A stretch of DNA of 64,000 nt from Metridium senile (GCA_949775045.1 OX459099.1:6702139-6766138), one strand, 5' to 3'. Positions 24,355 to 46,874 are shown, counted from the stretch's first letter. Program-made: numbers and translations. Notes: a model not told the origin generated them from the sequence alone.

Positions 24355-24664
24355 TATGATATATGATATGATATGATATGATATGATATATTATATGATA
24401 TTATATGATATGATATGATATGATATGATATGATATGATATGATATGATATATGATATATGATATATGATATGATATATGATATATGATATGATATATGA
24501 TATATGATATATGATATATGATATATGATATATGATATATGATATATGATATATGATATATGATATATGATATATGATATATGATATATGATATATGATA
24601 TATGATATATGATATATGATATATGATATATGATATATGATATATGATATATGATATATATGAT
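24355..24664 (+). repeat. (GATAT/GATATAT)n microsatellite in FASN left-copy intron 11
   Basis: About 300 bp of ATATG-type units. The same intron of the right copy (29714-30067) carries a different pentanucleotide, CACAT/ATGTG, at 29826-29985. Confidence 0.9.
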
Positions 24665-24971
24665 GATGTCTCTCATTATTATGATTCGTTCTGTTTCAGG
24701 TCTAGATTCTTTGATGGGTGTTGAAGTACGACAAACCCTTGAACGAGATTATGATATCCAGTTGTCCATGAAAGAAGTTCGCTTACTTACCATCAACTCT
24801 TTACGTGACCTCTCTACCAATGGAATATCAAAGACAGATAACGAACCAGCAGAGGCAAAACAAGATAAAATAGATTCGGTCAGTGGTAGCCAAGTCATTC
24901 CTCACTTCAGCGACAAAACTCTGATTCACCTCAACAACGTCTACAATGGACAAAAAACCTTGTTCAAGTAA

Positions 24972-25872
24972 TGTACATGTAGTGGCACGTGGTTCCCAGC
25001 GGTCACGCTCGCGGCTCATAAAAGGAGCGACCGAAAACAAATTGGAACCTAACTCGAACTCGGTCCAAAACTCGAGTCATCGAGAAAATTTCAGATAGTA
25101 CAAACTTCCACGTTCCATTGAAACTCTTAGTTTCGAGCGTTTATGAAAGGTATTCTCCCAATTTTGAGAGACAAAATAACACACTTATTTTGTTATCTGG
25201 TTAATAAATATTGCAATCAGGAGTCTTTTCGTTCTGGACAAAGTTTTTTTACGCATTTGCACGAAACAACAAGCTAGAAAAGAATGACTCGCAATTTTCA
25301 TCTTTCTAAATTTAACAGGTCTTAACACAAACAAAAAGTGTGGAAGCTCTATGATAAGATATTATTACCTCTTAATCTTCGTTCTGGGCACGAGGTACAG
25401 TTTGAGACAGATGATAACTCACGAAATGGCTTAATTTGGGAAAGTATCTTTGAGCAACAACTTTATGAAAGCATATTTAAACTACAGTTGTAGGAACCCC
25501 TTGCTTCTAATTTACTACAGGAAAGAAATATAACAAAGCACTTTCCAACCGTAGTATTTCAACTCACCTTCTGGTAAAGCTAATCACTAGCAAGTTCCCC
25601 TTTGTTGTGCCATTATACAAAAATACAGATAATATATAATGTGAATCGCATCTCAGTGGACACTTTTCGTTCGGATCAATTCTCTTCGCTCTGGTTAAGT
25701 TTCACGAGTCAATCCAGTAAAATATTCTTTTGTGCAAATAATATATATAAATCGGTGAAGATCGCTTCTGACGTTCTTGATGGGGATATTTAAAATGTTT
25801 AATGTACGTCTTGGCTCATTTTTATTTGAATTGCTAAGAAATGTATCAGTTCACAGGATGTGTGAGCTGCTA
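24972..25872. other. Spacer at the centre of the inverted duplication
   Basis: Begins right after the broken exon 12 of the left FASN copy. It has no thioesterase homology and no recognisable gene. GGTTCCCAGCGGTCACGCTC and nearby sequence do not match any element I know. Confidence 0.5.
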
Positions 25873-26357
25873 TTAAGGAGGCTCGAAATGGTTTCTGTAT
25901 ATATCTCTACTTTATGCAGCATCATTGTGAAACTACACAGTTAACCGATATATCATTTTGAAGCTTATGGATCTAGGATATCATTGTTTTTTTGAATTAT
26001 TGCGTTTGACGTTGTCATGACAACAGCAGGCCGCTGTAAAAAGGACCTGAAATTCCTTTATTAAAGCTGATATCTCCAAATCCTTGAAGTGAAAGTTTTT
26101 TTTTAACTTGTACATGTCTAGTTCCCTACCTGTTCTTGCAACTGAGAAAAACTAAAAAATCTGTAATGCGAAACCTTTAAAATATTAAACAAATGATTTT
26201 TTTTAGATATAAATGGTTTTTCATTACAGATTTTTCTTAAAATGGATCTACTAAATCTAAACCTTAATTGGAACAAATTGCCAAAAAATAAGAGGGGTCT
26301 TGTAAAATTGGAGATATTGCGCGCGCGGTCAAAAAAACACATTTCGAGCCTCCTTAA
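25873..26357. mobile_element. TTAA-flanked MITE, GGAGGCTCGAAATG ends
   Basis: 477-bp element with 14-bp inverted ends GGAGGCTCGAAATG / CATTTCGAGCCTCC, bordered by TTAA at 25873-25876 and 26354-26357. A GCGCGCGCGGTCAAAA stretch lies near the right end, as in the element at 46211-46874. Non-coding. Confidence 0.8.
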
Positions 26358-27299
26358 TACATGAGCAAAAAATTAATAAAAAACTACTACAATAAAAAGT
26401 GTAATCTAGATCTATAAAATGATAATGACAATAATAATAACCAGGCAATAACCCGTCCCTTCGTGACGAAGTTTGATATGTGTTTTTCATGACTTTTAGT
26501 TTTATTGTATTGAACATTTTTTTCCGGCTATTTTTTCGCTTCTCATAACGGTTATCATATTGTTGAAAATGTTCTTTTTCTTTTTTCATTTTTGATCAAA
26601 GTAAGTTTTCTTCCTTTTTTTCATATTAAAACATGTACTAAAAGAACGCCGTGTAGCCTTGGGCTTCCTGTGTTGTATGGTCTAATCCTACCTGTGTTCA
26701 TTGATCATCAAACGACGTCAAAAAAGGCTTTGAACATCTTTTTCTCGGGTAATAATATAACTTTTGAAAACTTTATGATGTCAAAATAAGGAGCTGTTTT
26801 TAGTTTCATTGAGTATGTGTGTTCTTGATCAGTCAAATGCGACTTTTGTAATGCTTTTAAAGTTTGCCTGCCGTCCGTTAGGTAAGTCAACTGATCTCAC
26901 TTTTAGCTTATTTCAACTCGATTGTGAACTCGTTTGCTATGGGTTGTTTTTTTGCCGGTCTAAAATCATGTTTTGCAAACTAAGTTTTTTCGATTGAAAT
27001 CATAGTATTGTCTATCTGAAGTAATAATAGTATTGAGTAAGAGTATTGTAAATCGTGGATAAACGCATTCCTAGCTGTCGTCAAATGCCGAACTGATCGA
27101 TCATGAACTGTTTTTCATTTTTAAAATCATGGCTTAAAGTGCTAGACCCTGTTGGTCTCTTAACTTATATCTAAGTGAAGTTAGTCATCTTTAGAATGAA
27201 ATCTCATCTTATATTAAATATGAATGTGAAAATAAAGTTTTTTGTTTAGTTCTATGGAATACCGACTGTTGTTTGTTTAATATATCTTCAGCGAAAATA
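26358..27299. other. Spacer, nothing recognised
   Basis: AT-rich sequence with only short open frames that show no protein feature. Confidence 0.45.
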
Positions 27300-28012
27300 A
27301 TATAATAATAATAATAATAATTTAGTTTCTTCAGCGCATTCCATACTATCTCAATGCTCTTACAAATATCAATAACAGAATATATACATATAAAAAATGG
27401 ATTTTTAAGACATTGTTCATAAACTTTGTTCAAATAAATAGGTTTTCAGCATCTTCTTGAAAACGTCGACAGATGGTGCTTTTCTTGTCTCAAGTGGGAG
27501 TTTGTTCCATAGTCTAGGAGCACATACACTGAAAGCTCTTCCATCGTAGCTGTTGGTTTTGAATATTGGCTCTTCCATTCTCAGATGATCAGCTCCAGAA
27601 CGCAGTGTTCTTCTAGGTTTGTGAAGTTTCAGTAGATCAGTCATGTACTTTGGGGCAGAATGGTTGACAACCTTGTATGTCAGTAGTAGAACTTTATAGA
27701 TGATGCGCTTGGATAGAGGTAGCCAGTGAAGATCGTGTAGAAAAGGAGTGATATGGTCGGATTTCTTTATCTTTTTGACAATATGTGCAGCGAAATTTTG
27801 GATGAGTTGCAATTTTCTAATTTGTTTCTCCGGAAGACCATATAGCAAACTGTTGCAATAGTCAAGTTTAGACGTGACAAATGCATGAATAAGGCATTCG
27901 GCATTTGCCATGTCCAAATACTTCCTTATTGCGCCATTTCGTCTCAGAGCATAAACAGCAATATCCCTCACTCTTGTATTTGCTTTCGGACACTGATATA
28001 TTTCAACAGCAA
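27300..28012 (-). mobile_element. 5'-truncated CR1/L2-like LINE, 3' end
   Basis: On the minus strand the frame 27971-27417 (open also a little upstream) reads as the C-terminal part of a non-LTR reverse transcriptase: FVTSKLDYCNSLLYGLPE, HITPFLHDLHWLPLSKRI, LLTYKVVNHSAPKYMTDL, GRAFSVCAPRLWNKLP and FKKMLKTYLF. The 3' end runs into TTATTATTA repeats (27301-27321), as such elements often do. Catalytic palm motifs and the endonuclease are absent, so it is a dead 5' truncation. It lies between the two FASN copies. Confidence 0.85.
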
Positions 28013-28679
28013 TCTTGGCTGACTTGAGCTATTATGTTTTCACGAAAATATTGTTGTTTTATGAAATGGGGTTTTAAAAAATGCATTTCTCGGCGAGGCG
28101 CGTGCCTTACTGCATGTGTGTATTTTTAGTAGAAAATGCATCAAATTTGTGTGAAGTCGACGACAAACCTGAAAAATATTCCTTTATTACTAACACCGTT
28201 TAGCCATAAGTTAATGATTCTGAGTTAAATCCATACATTTTAATTGCTTTTAATTCAATTTTGAATGGTTTTTGTTCTTTTCGTCGTCTCCCCGTCTTCG
28301 CAGATTTTTGTCATTGATTTTTCTTGTCCTTGCCATTTACTAAACTGCGCGTGCGTGATGATTCTCAACCAATCATATTGCGAGTAGGAACACACAACGA
28401 TTTTAATATAATAGAAAATACGAATAATAATAATAATAAAAAGAAGTATTAATATGAAAATAGTATTAAAACAAACAATTAATAAAAATTGTACTATGAA
28501 CTTATTGCGTATGCTATGTTAGGATTAGGGTTAGGGGCGTCCCATTGATGATTTGAATATATGGTATATTATTTTATAAAATTATAAAATGAAACTTTTC
28601 AGTTCATACATAATAATTGACTTATTTGGTTGTTTACGTGTTCACGTGACTAAGCACGTGGTGTCCACGTGATTGCCAT
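28013..28679 (-). other. 3' flank of the right FASN copy
   Basis: Just past the stop codon (28680) three CACGTG words sit within 40 bp (28642-28674). The rest is AT-rich with AAT repeats at 28425-28440. No clear AATAAA was found near the stop on the minus strand. Confidence 0.5.
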
Positions 28680-39416
<10,737 letters not shown>

Positions 39417-39490
39417 GGCTGTTATTGGATGTGTTATCTACTAGCAGTACTGCCTGTCCTGGCTGTACGTTCTGGAAAATAAAATACCTG

Positions 39491-39567
<77 letters not shown>
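39491..39567 (+). repeat. (AAGT)n microsatellite
   Basis: About 19 uninterrupted GTAA units in the 5' UTR intron of the right FASN copy. The left copy keeps only two or three ACTT units near 13985. Confidence 0.9.
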
Positions 39568-39599
39568 TCAAGAAATATTCACAGAGATTTATACACCCT

Positions 39600-39700
39600 T
39601 CCCATAATGCGGGACGCCATTTTGAATTAATTACTTTTGACGTCAATTGCGGGTAGGTTTCCCAAGGCATGTATATTTCACTGTACTTTTCACTCAGCGC
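39600..39700 (-). promoter_or_regulatory. Possible promoter / first exon of the right FASN copy
   Basis: On the minus strand a perfect palindromic CRE word TGACGTCA (39645-39638) is followed 15 bp later by AAAATGGCGTC (39624-39613), a YY1-like word. Together with GCGGG this is locally less AT-rich and typical of TATA-less promoters near the first exon. There is no counterpart upstream of the left copy. Start of transcription is not proven. Confidence 0.35.
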
Positions 39701-40499
39701 TTCAGGTCCTACAGGTGTATATATACAATATTTAAAGAAGATTTTGAAGACATTCTTTAGATTTGTCCTTTTACTTTAAATTGTTTGAGTTCTAAAATCT
39801 AATGCGTATTTTTATAACGCCTCGAATCGGCCGCAAAGAAGAAGAATTTGTAGCGGGGAGCTGTGAAAGTAATTTGAAAGCTGTCAGTCTCTAAATATCA
39901 TTTTTTTTCCGTTTTCTTGAGCTAACAAGCGATGATATTCCTGACTCAATGCATATTATAGCAAAGTCAGAAAAGTACAAACCGATCGAGCTATCTTTTT
40001 ATCACTAGTTTATCAGTATTATTAGTCAATATATTTACATTGTAATAAATGTTTTAGTGTAAACTATTCTATTGATGACATCTGAATCACCGAATCACCG
40101 TGATATCAAGTCAGTTTTCTTCAACCTGAACACATTGATTAATTCAATGAATAAATCAGTTATAGATATTACAAGTATTACTATATTTACATATAAGCTC
40201 ACAGCTGTTAGGATACTCGAACCGTGAACACTTGACTTTTTTCACGTTATTCATTATTTCTGAACCTTCTAATGCTTCAAAACCTCTAAAAATGAAGCAG
40301 TGAGCTCAAATACACTATAAGCGTTCGTATAGTAATAAATCTTATTTCTAATCTATTCACTAATGGAATGTAGGTTAAAAATGGAACAAAAAAATAATGT
40401 TCGCGGTTCGAGTGTCCTCACTGTAAACGTTTGTATAAATGATAATAAAGACCTTTAGTATCATTATTATTATGATTATTACATTCCAGTTTTGAAATG

Positions 40500-40650
40500 T
40501 AAATTGTACCTTTGAGTAAAAGTTGGCTTGTTTTCTTTTAAACGTTCTTGGTTTGCTACTCTTTTAGTCTGCAACTATTCTTGCTGTAGAGTGCATTTTA
40601 ATTAATAGTCAAACCGTTGAATAGTTGACGTCACTCGCCAGCGTCACCTT
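40500..40650 (+). repeat. Dispersed repeat module with AAGTTGGCTTGTTTTCTTTT
   Basis: CTTTGAGTAAAAGTTGGC, then AACGTTCTTGGTTTGC and CAAACCGTTGAATAGTTGAC. Related copies lie at about 12175-12305 (reverse, the mirror arm), 41540-41712 and 54400-54590. Probably a non-autonomous mobile element; termini not defined. Confidence 0.55.
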
Positions 40651-40914
40651 AATTCCCCTCTCCCGCAGAAACCAGTGGTGCGAATTGGATGCACACGGAA
40701 AAGGTGCTATAAAAGGCAATATTTTTGAATAACCCGCATTATATGACTGCCAACACGAAGTAGTTACCGTCTACCCAAATAAGCTGCCCAGTGCCCATGC
40801 ATCCAACTAGATCCACAACTCCCACTTGTTTTTGGAGAGGGCAATTAAATAAGTAGATTGCTATTTTAGTTGGCGGCGTCACATATATATTTGAAATCAT
40901 AATCATACTCATAC

Positions 40915-41170
40915 TCATACTTGTATCAGTTAGTACGTACGTACGTACATATTCATACCATAGTCTATTATACTTCGGTATAGGTTGGTACGTTCGTACG
41001 TACGTATTCATACCATAGTCTATTATACTTGTATCAGTTAGTACGTTCGTACGTACGTATTCATACCATAGTCTATTATACTTGTATCAGTTAGTACGTC
41101 CGTACGTACGTATTCATACCATAGTCTATTATACTTGTATCAGTTAGTACGTTCGTACGTACGTACATAT
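40915..41170 (+). repeat. 53-bp tandem repeat with GTACGTACG core
   Basis: CATACCATAGTCTATTATAC starts units at 40954, 41009, 41062 and 41115 (55, 53 and 53 bp apart). Each ends in TTAGTACGTTCGTACGTACG. It lies just outside the right arm of the inverted duplication. Confidence 0.85.
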
Positions 41171-41330
41171 TATAGTACGCTTGTTGTTAGGACTTGTATT
41201 TATTAGGGAAACCGTCTTAGTTATTATTCTCTCATATTGTTAAATTATGTATGGTACATATAAATACGCTAATCAAGGCGTACTAGTGCAAAAACCGTGT
41301 ATCGTCGTTCCTATTTTGTGCATGGTATAT

Positions 41331-41712
41331 CAAACTGGACGTTTGAGAACTGACGCGTTTGCGAATCGACCGGATACCACTGAATTTGAATAGAAATCAA
41401 GCGTTTGGGAAATCAGCAATAAATCCAAGACACAAATAAATATATGCTGTGTTCACTCGTCTGTTTTATACTTGATTAATCGAAAAAAACCGGAAAATTT
41501 TAACTGGGAGCTCCGCTATTAGGTAAACCTAGTTTGTATATTACCTTTGAGTAGAAGTTGGCTTGTTTTCTTTTAAGGTTTTTTAAAAAACCTTTTAAAA
41601 CCTTTTTAAACCTTAACGTTTAAAAACGTTCTTGGTTTGCAACTCTTCGATTGTAGACTCAACTTAGCAATTTCGGAATGTAAAATGTGTTTACTGTGCA
41701 TTTTAATACATC
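41331..41712 (+). repeat. Direct repeat, left copy (pairs with 54188-54560)
   Basis: AAACTGGACGTTTGAGAACT through TTTACTGTGCATTTTAATA is repeated in the same orientation 12.85 kb to the right with few changes. It includes GGGAGCTCCGCTATTAGG and a self-complementary AAGGTTTT/AAAACCTT run. Confidence 0.8.
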
Positions 41713-42167
41713 GCACAGAATGGCTATTGTTCTATGGACATTTACTTTAATACGGCGCTTAAATTGGCTAAATAGGCATACATATGAATTAAGTAGTGGC
41801 TTAGATATCTCTGATTGGTTGGTTATTGCATCTCATGGGAATACGTCTTCTATCTAATCTCGAGCACAAGTTAGCCGAATTCAATGCATTATTGCCCTTT
41901 TGTTCATTTAATCCTATCTTTTGTTTGATGCCTGGCAAAAGTTTAACAACAATATTAGCGATCGAATTTTGCCAGCATGGCCTGAATAAATAATAATTAA
42001 ATATTCGTCGTCAAAATATTATATTAGTTGTTATTCACCCCCAAAAAGCCGTTTATTACAGAAAACTAGACGCTCTATGAGCGTGAAGTCGGGCTAGTTG
42101 AGGATTATGCAGTTTAGTCTATTAGCCCAGTAGGAGTGGTGGGACCCAGTTTTTGACAGCTAGAGAT

Positions 42168-42382
42168 AACTGGAGTTTCGAGATCTCTTTTACTCAGTGT
42201 TAGCCTCAATTGTGTGTAAAATATGCAGAAATTTAGATAAAACTCGTGAGATTTCGATATATTTGTATTGTCTTCTATGCTCACAAATCTCTTTCATTTG
42301 CACGGACTGTTACTGAACAAAAGAATATATTACATGGTTTTGAGGCTAACACTGAGTAAAAGAGATCTCGAAACTGGAGTAT
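42168..42382. mobile_element. MITE-like inverted repeat, TAACTGGAGTTTCGAGATC ends
   Basis: About 48-bp inverted arms (42168-42216 and 42334-42382) sharing CTGGAGTTTCGAGATCTC and TACTCAGTGTTAGCCTCA. Non-coding centre. Confidence 0.65.
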
Positions 42383-42689
42383 TAATCTTAATTGTCTGTT
42401 CAAATCAAAGGCCCCCTATGGCCAACTCGTGGGTCATTGTTAGAACATTTTCAAAGTGCTTAGTGTTTAGACCACTTTTAATGCTGACTTTGTAAGTTAT
42501 ATTTAAAAAATCTCACAATTTCATATGAAAATAATGATGTTAGCATATTGAAAAGATATGGCATTGATTTCAAACAAATAAAACTTTATTTATAATAGAT
42601 TTGAAGTTGATGTAATTCTGAATTTTCTGTAATAAACGTAAGATATCATTAAATTACAATATATATATGTATATTAAAATCTTAATTGT

Positions 42690-42840
42690 AAGGCCTACTC
42701 CGGGCCTTAAAATCGCCGTAATTTTAGGCGATCTAAAGCGATTTTAGCAAAATGTTCCTAAACTCTAAGGCGATCTTAGTCGATGTTAGGTGATTTTAGC
42801 AAAAAGCTCTTAAATTCTTAGGCGGTGTTAGGTGATTTTT
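42690..42840. repeat. TTTTAGGCGAT repeat block
   Basis: GGCCTACTCCGGGCCTTAAA and four to five phrases around GGCGATnTTAG.CGATTTTAGC. A shorter relative is at 6071-6140. It abuts the outer edge of the 42841 inverted-repeat arm. Confidence 0.6.
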
Positions 42841-44703
42841 AACAGTCGTTTGGCGGGAATGGCAAGTATTTTAATACTTAAAAATCGATGGTAATCCAGA
42901 TTCATCTTCTTCACTCTCTAGATATCTCAACGTAAAAAAGAAACGGCTCAATTCAAAACTCTTCAATACTAGTTCTCAATATATATAGTATTCAATGAAA
43001 ATTCCTTTAAACGATATAATAAACTATTTAGTATTTTTAATTTCACCGAAACTCAAGATGGGATCGAAAATGCAACCCTTACTTAGATGTAACAATACCT
43101 TGACCAATTTTGCATAACATTCCCCATGTTTCGAACATCTCTTGAGAAATACGCTTTGCATGTCCACCTCTGACAGGCTTTTGTTTAGAATCGTGTGGGG
43201 GATGCTTACAGACTCGACTGGGACGCCAGCCTAAACCAAAGTGGTCTCTATGCAGCGGACATATTGTCATATCATCTGTATTTTCAGTTTGAAAAACACC
43301 AGCTCTTAAAAGACAAAGTTCCCACTCGTACTTCACATCTTTGGAAGAAGTTTTTAAACAGCCAAGTAGATGGGTGCAGATAATCCTTGTACAAGATTTT
43401 AAAGGTAGCAAAACAAAACAGGTGTCATTGTTTCTTCGAGAACTTCCATAATTTTCCACAGAAAGATTGTGAAAAGAGAAAACCGCCATAAAATAATTAC
43501 TGTATGTCAAAATTAACCTCAACTAATGCACGTAAAATGAGAATTAATGTCGGTGTCTACCAAACATGCCAATTAGTCGAATGTCAATTTCAAATTTATG
43601 CAAAACAACAAAGAGAACACTTGAAGTAAAATATATGTCTTTTATTAAAATGTGTCTTGCTAGAACTTTAACAATATATTTTTATGAAAACGTATTCATA
43701 TCCCTGGAGAGTGATCATAATCAGGAAAATAGTAAATCAAAAAGGTTACATAGTTTTATATAGTACACTGTTACTTTGTCTGTTTCTGTTTTTAGCAACC
43801 GCATGAGTTCAATAATTTCTTTAACATGTTGTGTGTGAGGTTAATAAATGCATAATTCTAATACTGTAAAAATTATTTTATTTAAAAAAATGATAATATT
43901 GTGAAAAAAATATTATGAAATATCGTTTTTACCAGACATAGGAAAGCCGAAGGTAGACAGACAAAACATTACTGTATTCGGCTTACAAGCCTAAAACCTA
44001 GTTATTTGTTGTAAGATTATCTTATATATAATGATGAATATCATTATTTTAATTCATATAATTGATTCTTATGATTCTTATCATTATATTGGGATCATAT
44101 TTAGCGTGTTGTAGATTTGTTGTATATTTAGTTTTGTCACGTGACAACTTCAAACAATGTAAATTTCATCACTTTCTTAGTTATTTTTCGCTTGAAAAAT
44201 AAATACTTTACAGACTTTTTTTTCGATAAAACATTGTCTCTATCATCATGCTATCTGATAAAGGTTTCAAAGTTATATGAATAACTGCCGGATAGGTGCA
44301 AATAGCTCTTTTCTAGAGTATATTTTTACACTTTTCGTCAAAGCTGAAAAATAGCAATAACTCAACCCTTTATAAAACAACCCAATATTTGTTTCACGAC
44401 TTTTTATTCAACTTAAAGTACTAATAAGATAATGTGCTAAACGTGGGCAGAATATTGGTGCAGGAAACAATCTGCAAAGGAAATACGAGGCCGTAAAACT
44501 TTAGGTATATTTTATGCAAATTTTGACCGTTTTTAGGGTAAAATACTCAAATGGTTGTAACTTTAAGCCTTTTTAATTTAAAGCCAAAAAAATTCACCAA
44601 AGTAATAAGTTAACTAAGATGTACAATTGAGCTAAGTTTGAAGAAAATCGGTGATGTACGGTGTGGACTGGTCTGCATGGTTTTCACGCGGACTCGCTCT
44701 TAA
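42841..44703 (-). mobile_element. Left arm of 1.86-kb inverted repeat (TTAA-type DNA transposon end)
   Basis: Nearly identical in reverse complement to 48425-50285. The inner end reads CGGACTCGCTC then TTAA (44700-44703). The outer end is ACAGTCGTTTGGCGGG. It carries the zinc-motif frame 43489-43079. The same TTAA + GAGCGAGTCCG end also occurs at 54123. Confidence 0.75.
43079..43489 (-). CDS. Unknown protein with CX2H..C.HP zinc-like motif, copy 1
   Basis: 136 aa from ATG 43489, identical to the protein at 49638-50048. I do not recognise the family for certain. Residues CPLHRDHFGLGWRPSRVCKHPPH look like a small zinc-binding knuckle; Cys and basic residues are frequent. The end ACATCTAAGTAAGG holds a good splice donor (GTAAGG) overlapping the stop, so this may be one exon of a longer gene. 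It lies within transposon-like inverted arms, so it probably belongs to the mobile element. It could be an N-terminal transposase exon; this is inference. Confidence 0.5.
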   Translation of the reverse strand: MAVFSFHNLSVENYGSSRRNNDTCFVLLPLKSCTRIICTHLLGCLKTSSKDVKYEWELCLLRAGVFQTENTDDMTICPLHRDHFGLGWRPSRVCKHPPHDSKQKPVRGGHAKRISQEMFETWGMLCKIGQGIVTSK

Positions 44704-45461
44704 TATATTGATATCATGACAAGGCTATAATTTTGATCATTTCCTTGCACTGCGAATATCTAGACATTCATCGTTGTTGAAGTATTGTGTAATAAATCGA
44801 AAGAAATTATACGGTAATGCGGTAATGCGGCGTGCGGTAATTCCAAGGTCCGTTTGCAGTGAAAACGTTTTTGCGGTAATGCGGTATTCACGACCCTCCA
44901 ATGTTCACTTCCTGCAATCCTACATGCAAAAACCCATTGACTGTCATATATTATTTTAACACAATACAAGATCCTTTTTGGATTTCATGATATAAATGTT
45001 TATAATATTAAAGCTCATATAATATTATAAGTGAACGTTTTGGGAAAGGTTGAGAAACATTACCAATACGTTATTTATCGTTCGTGTTTCGTTGGAATTT
45101 GTTGTCAACGCGTTGAAAATTCAACGCTTATTCCGTTAAGGTATCAGGGGACAAAATGTTTGAAGAAAATGGACATTTCTCGAAAAAAGCATGAAGTGAT
45201 TATTCAATGTCTTTTCCATTGTTTAACACAAACAAAATTGGTTTTGCTTTTTTTCTTCGCGAGATATTCGTAAAAAATATATTTTGCGTGACACACTAAA
45301 CATGACAAAGCGATGACAGGACCTGATCAAACTTACCCATGGCGAGGTCAAACATTGATAACGCCGTTCAGCGTTGCTATATAGTATTTCCTTTGAAAAG
45401 TATCTATAAAATTAATTTCTGTACTTAATTCAACATATTCGATAATAGTTTATAGTTATCC

Positions 45462-45611
45462 ATGTCTGGTAAAAGAAAAACTGGTTCTTTAACCCCCAAA
45501 AAGCGAAGAAAGCGAACGTCAACAAAAGCTTTAGAAGTCGAACGAAAGAAGCAATTGACTATTATCGAATTTCACTGCTTTGTCTTAGGCGTCGCTGTTA
45601 ATCCGGATTAG
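45462..45611 (+). CDS. Short basic open frame, doubtful
   Basis: 49 codons starting MSGKRKTGSLTPKKRRKR, which looks like a nuclear localisation signal, then an ordinary 30 residues ending in NPD. No homologue recognised. It could be an exon remnant of a DNA transposon or chance. Confidence 0.2.
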   Translation: MSGKRKTGSLTPKKRRKRTSTKALEVERKKQLTIIEFHCFVLGVAVNPD

Positions 45612-45691
45612 TAAACATTACGTAAAGTACACGGAAAACAAATTCGGCTGTATCTCGCGTTGAGATTTTAGAATATTTACCGACTTTGGGA

Positions 45692-45986
45692 AGTTACCTA
45701 CCCCGCAGTTTTTAACCAATCGGCAAACAAACTAGTCAGACCGCTAGACATAATATTGAAAAATATCCAAAAACGTGTTTCTGTTTTTTGTTTTATTGTT
45801 TTGATCAAAAGTCATGATCGATAAACTATAAGAAACCCTACAAATTTAATACCTTTACTTTGAAAATTAATAAAAAAAATAACCAAGCACTGAATAAAAA
45901 AAATGAGGTACGTTATTGTGGTTTGACATTGATTCTGATTAGCGATCAATCAAATCCGTACAATAGAAACTGCGGGGCAGGTAACT
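45692..45986. mobile_element. MITE, AGTTACCTACCCCGCAGTTT ends
   Basis: Inverted termini AGTTACCTACCCCGCAGTTT and AAACTGCGGGGCAGGTAACT (one mismatch), 295 bp apart end to end, AT-rich core without coding capacity. Confidence 0.7.
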
Positions 45987-46210
45987 CTTTGATCTCAGCG
46001 AGTCGTATCGCGTGAAAATCATAATAACTTCAAAACTCTTTTATTTTTTACAAACTCGATTTCAATATCGTAATCTTTGTTCTTTTAGCTTTAAGAATAT
46101 ATATATGTTATTTACCGGCTGGGAGGTCCGTATAGTGAAAAACTGCCCGAGGTCTTGGATGTACGGACCGAGGTCCGCCGAGCTATATTTTCTTCTCTCT
46201 CTATATTAAA

Positions 46211-46874
46211 TTAAGGAGATTCCGTAGTAATAGATTTTGACATAACTTTTTATTGAAACTTTGTACAGTTATACTTTAAGACATGGGCATTTCAAAAATA
46301 AAATAAAAAAGGGGGGTCACCGTGTTGGTTTTGGCACTAGATCACGTCAAAGTTACTCATTTCGACGGCGCGCGGGAGTAATATTTCGATGTATAAAATG
46401 AGAATAAAAGGCGATTAAATGGTACTCTTTTTTGATATTAGGATTGAAATATCAGGTTTTATTTCATCTTAGCACCCCAAATCTTCATTCACACACAAAA
46501 CTTGGATAGAAAAGTGAACCTTTTAAAAGATAATAGCGATAAAGCAATACTCGAAGTTACTCGAGCGTATCGTTCGCGAACACCTGGGTAGCACAATATT
46601 ACCACAATTCTTGAAATATCTCGAAATCTGGACATAGATTTTTATTCAAACTCAGATATGTATTTGAAAACGTGGATATCTTTAATTCAATAAAATAAAA
46701 AAGATAGGTCACCGTATTCGTTTTGGCGCTATGGCACTTTGAATGTACGAATTGTGATCTTTTAGTAATACCGACATAGCGCGCGCAAGGTGCGCGAGCT
46801 GTAGCGCGCGCTCTCGCTGGTCAAAATTGTGCGCAGTAGAGCGTGCGCAATGCAAAACTACGGAATCTCCTTAA
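46211..46874. mobile_element. TTAA-flanked MITE, GGAGATTCCGTAGT ends
   Basis: 656-bp element with 14-bp inverted ends GGAGATTCCGTAGT, flanked by TTAA at 46211-46214 and 46871-46874. CpG-rich GCGCGC stretches lie near the right end, followed by GGTCAAAA as in the element at 25873. Confidence 0.8.

Noticed and set aside
24401..24676. Ile-Tyr-His-Ser repeat frame
   Set aside because: Translation of the GATAT microsatellite in FASN intron 11.
39434..39670. Minus-strand open frame ending in Leu-Thr-Tyr repeats
   Set aside because: Mostly a reading of the AAGT microsatellite; the start region is more likely FASN promoter or untranslated exon.
46105..46210. GGTCCGTA/TACGGACC inverted words as a separate transposon
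   Set aside because: Arms are short and no borders could be defined next to the TTAA element at 46211.
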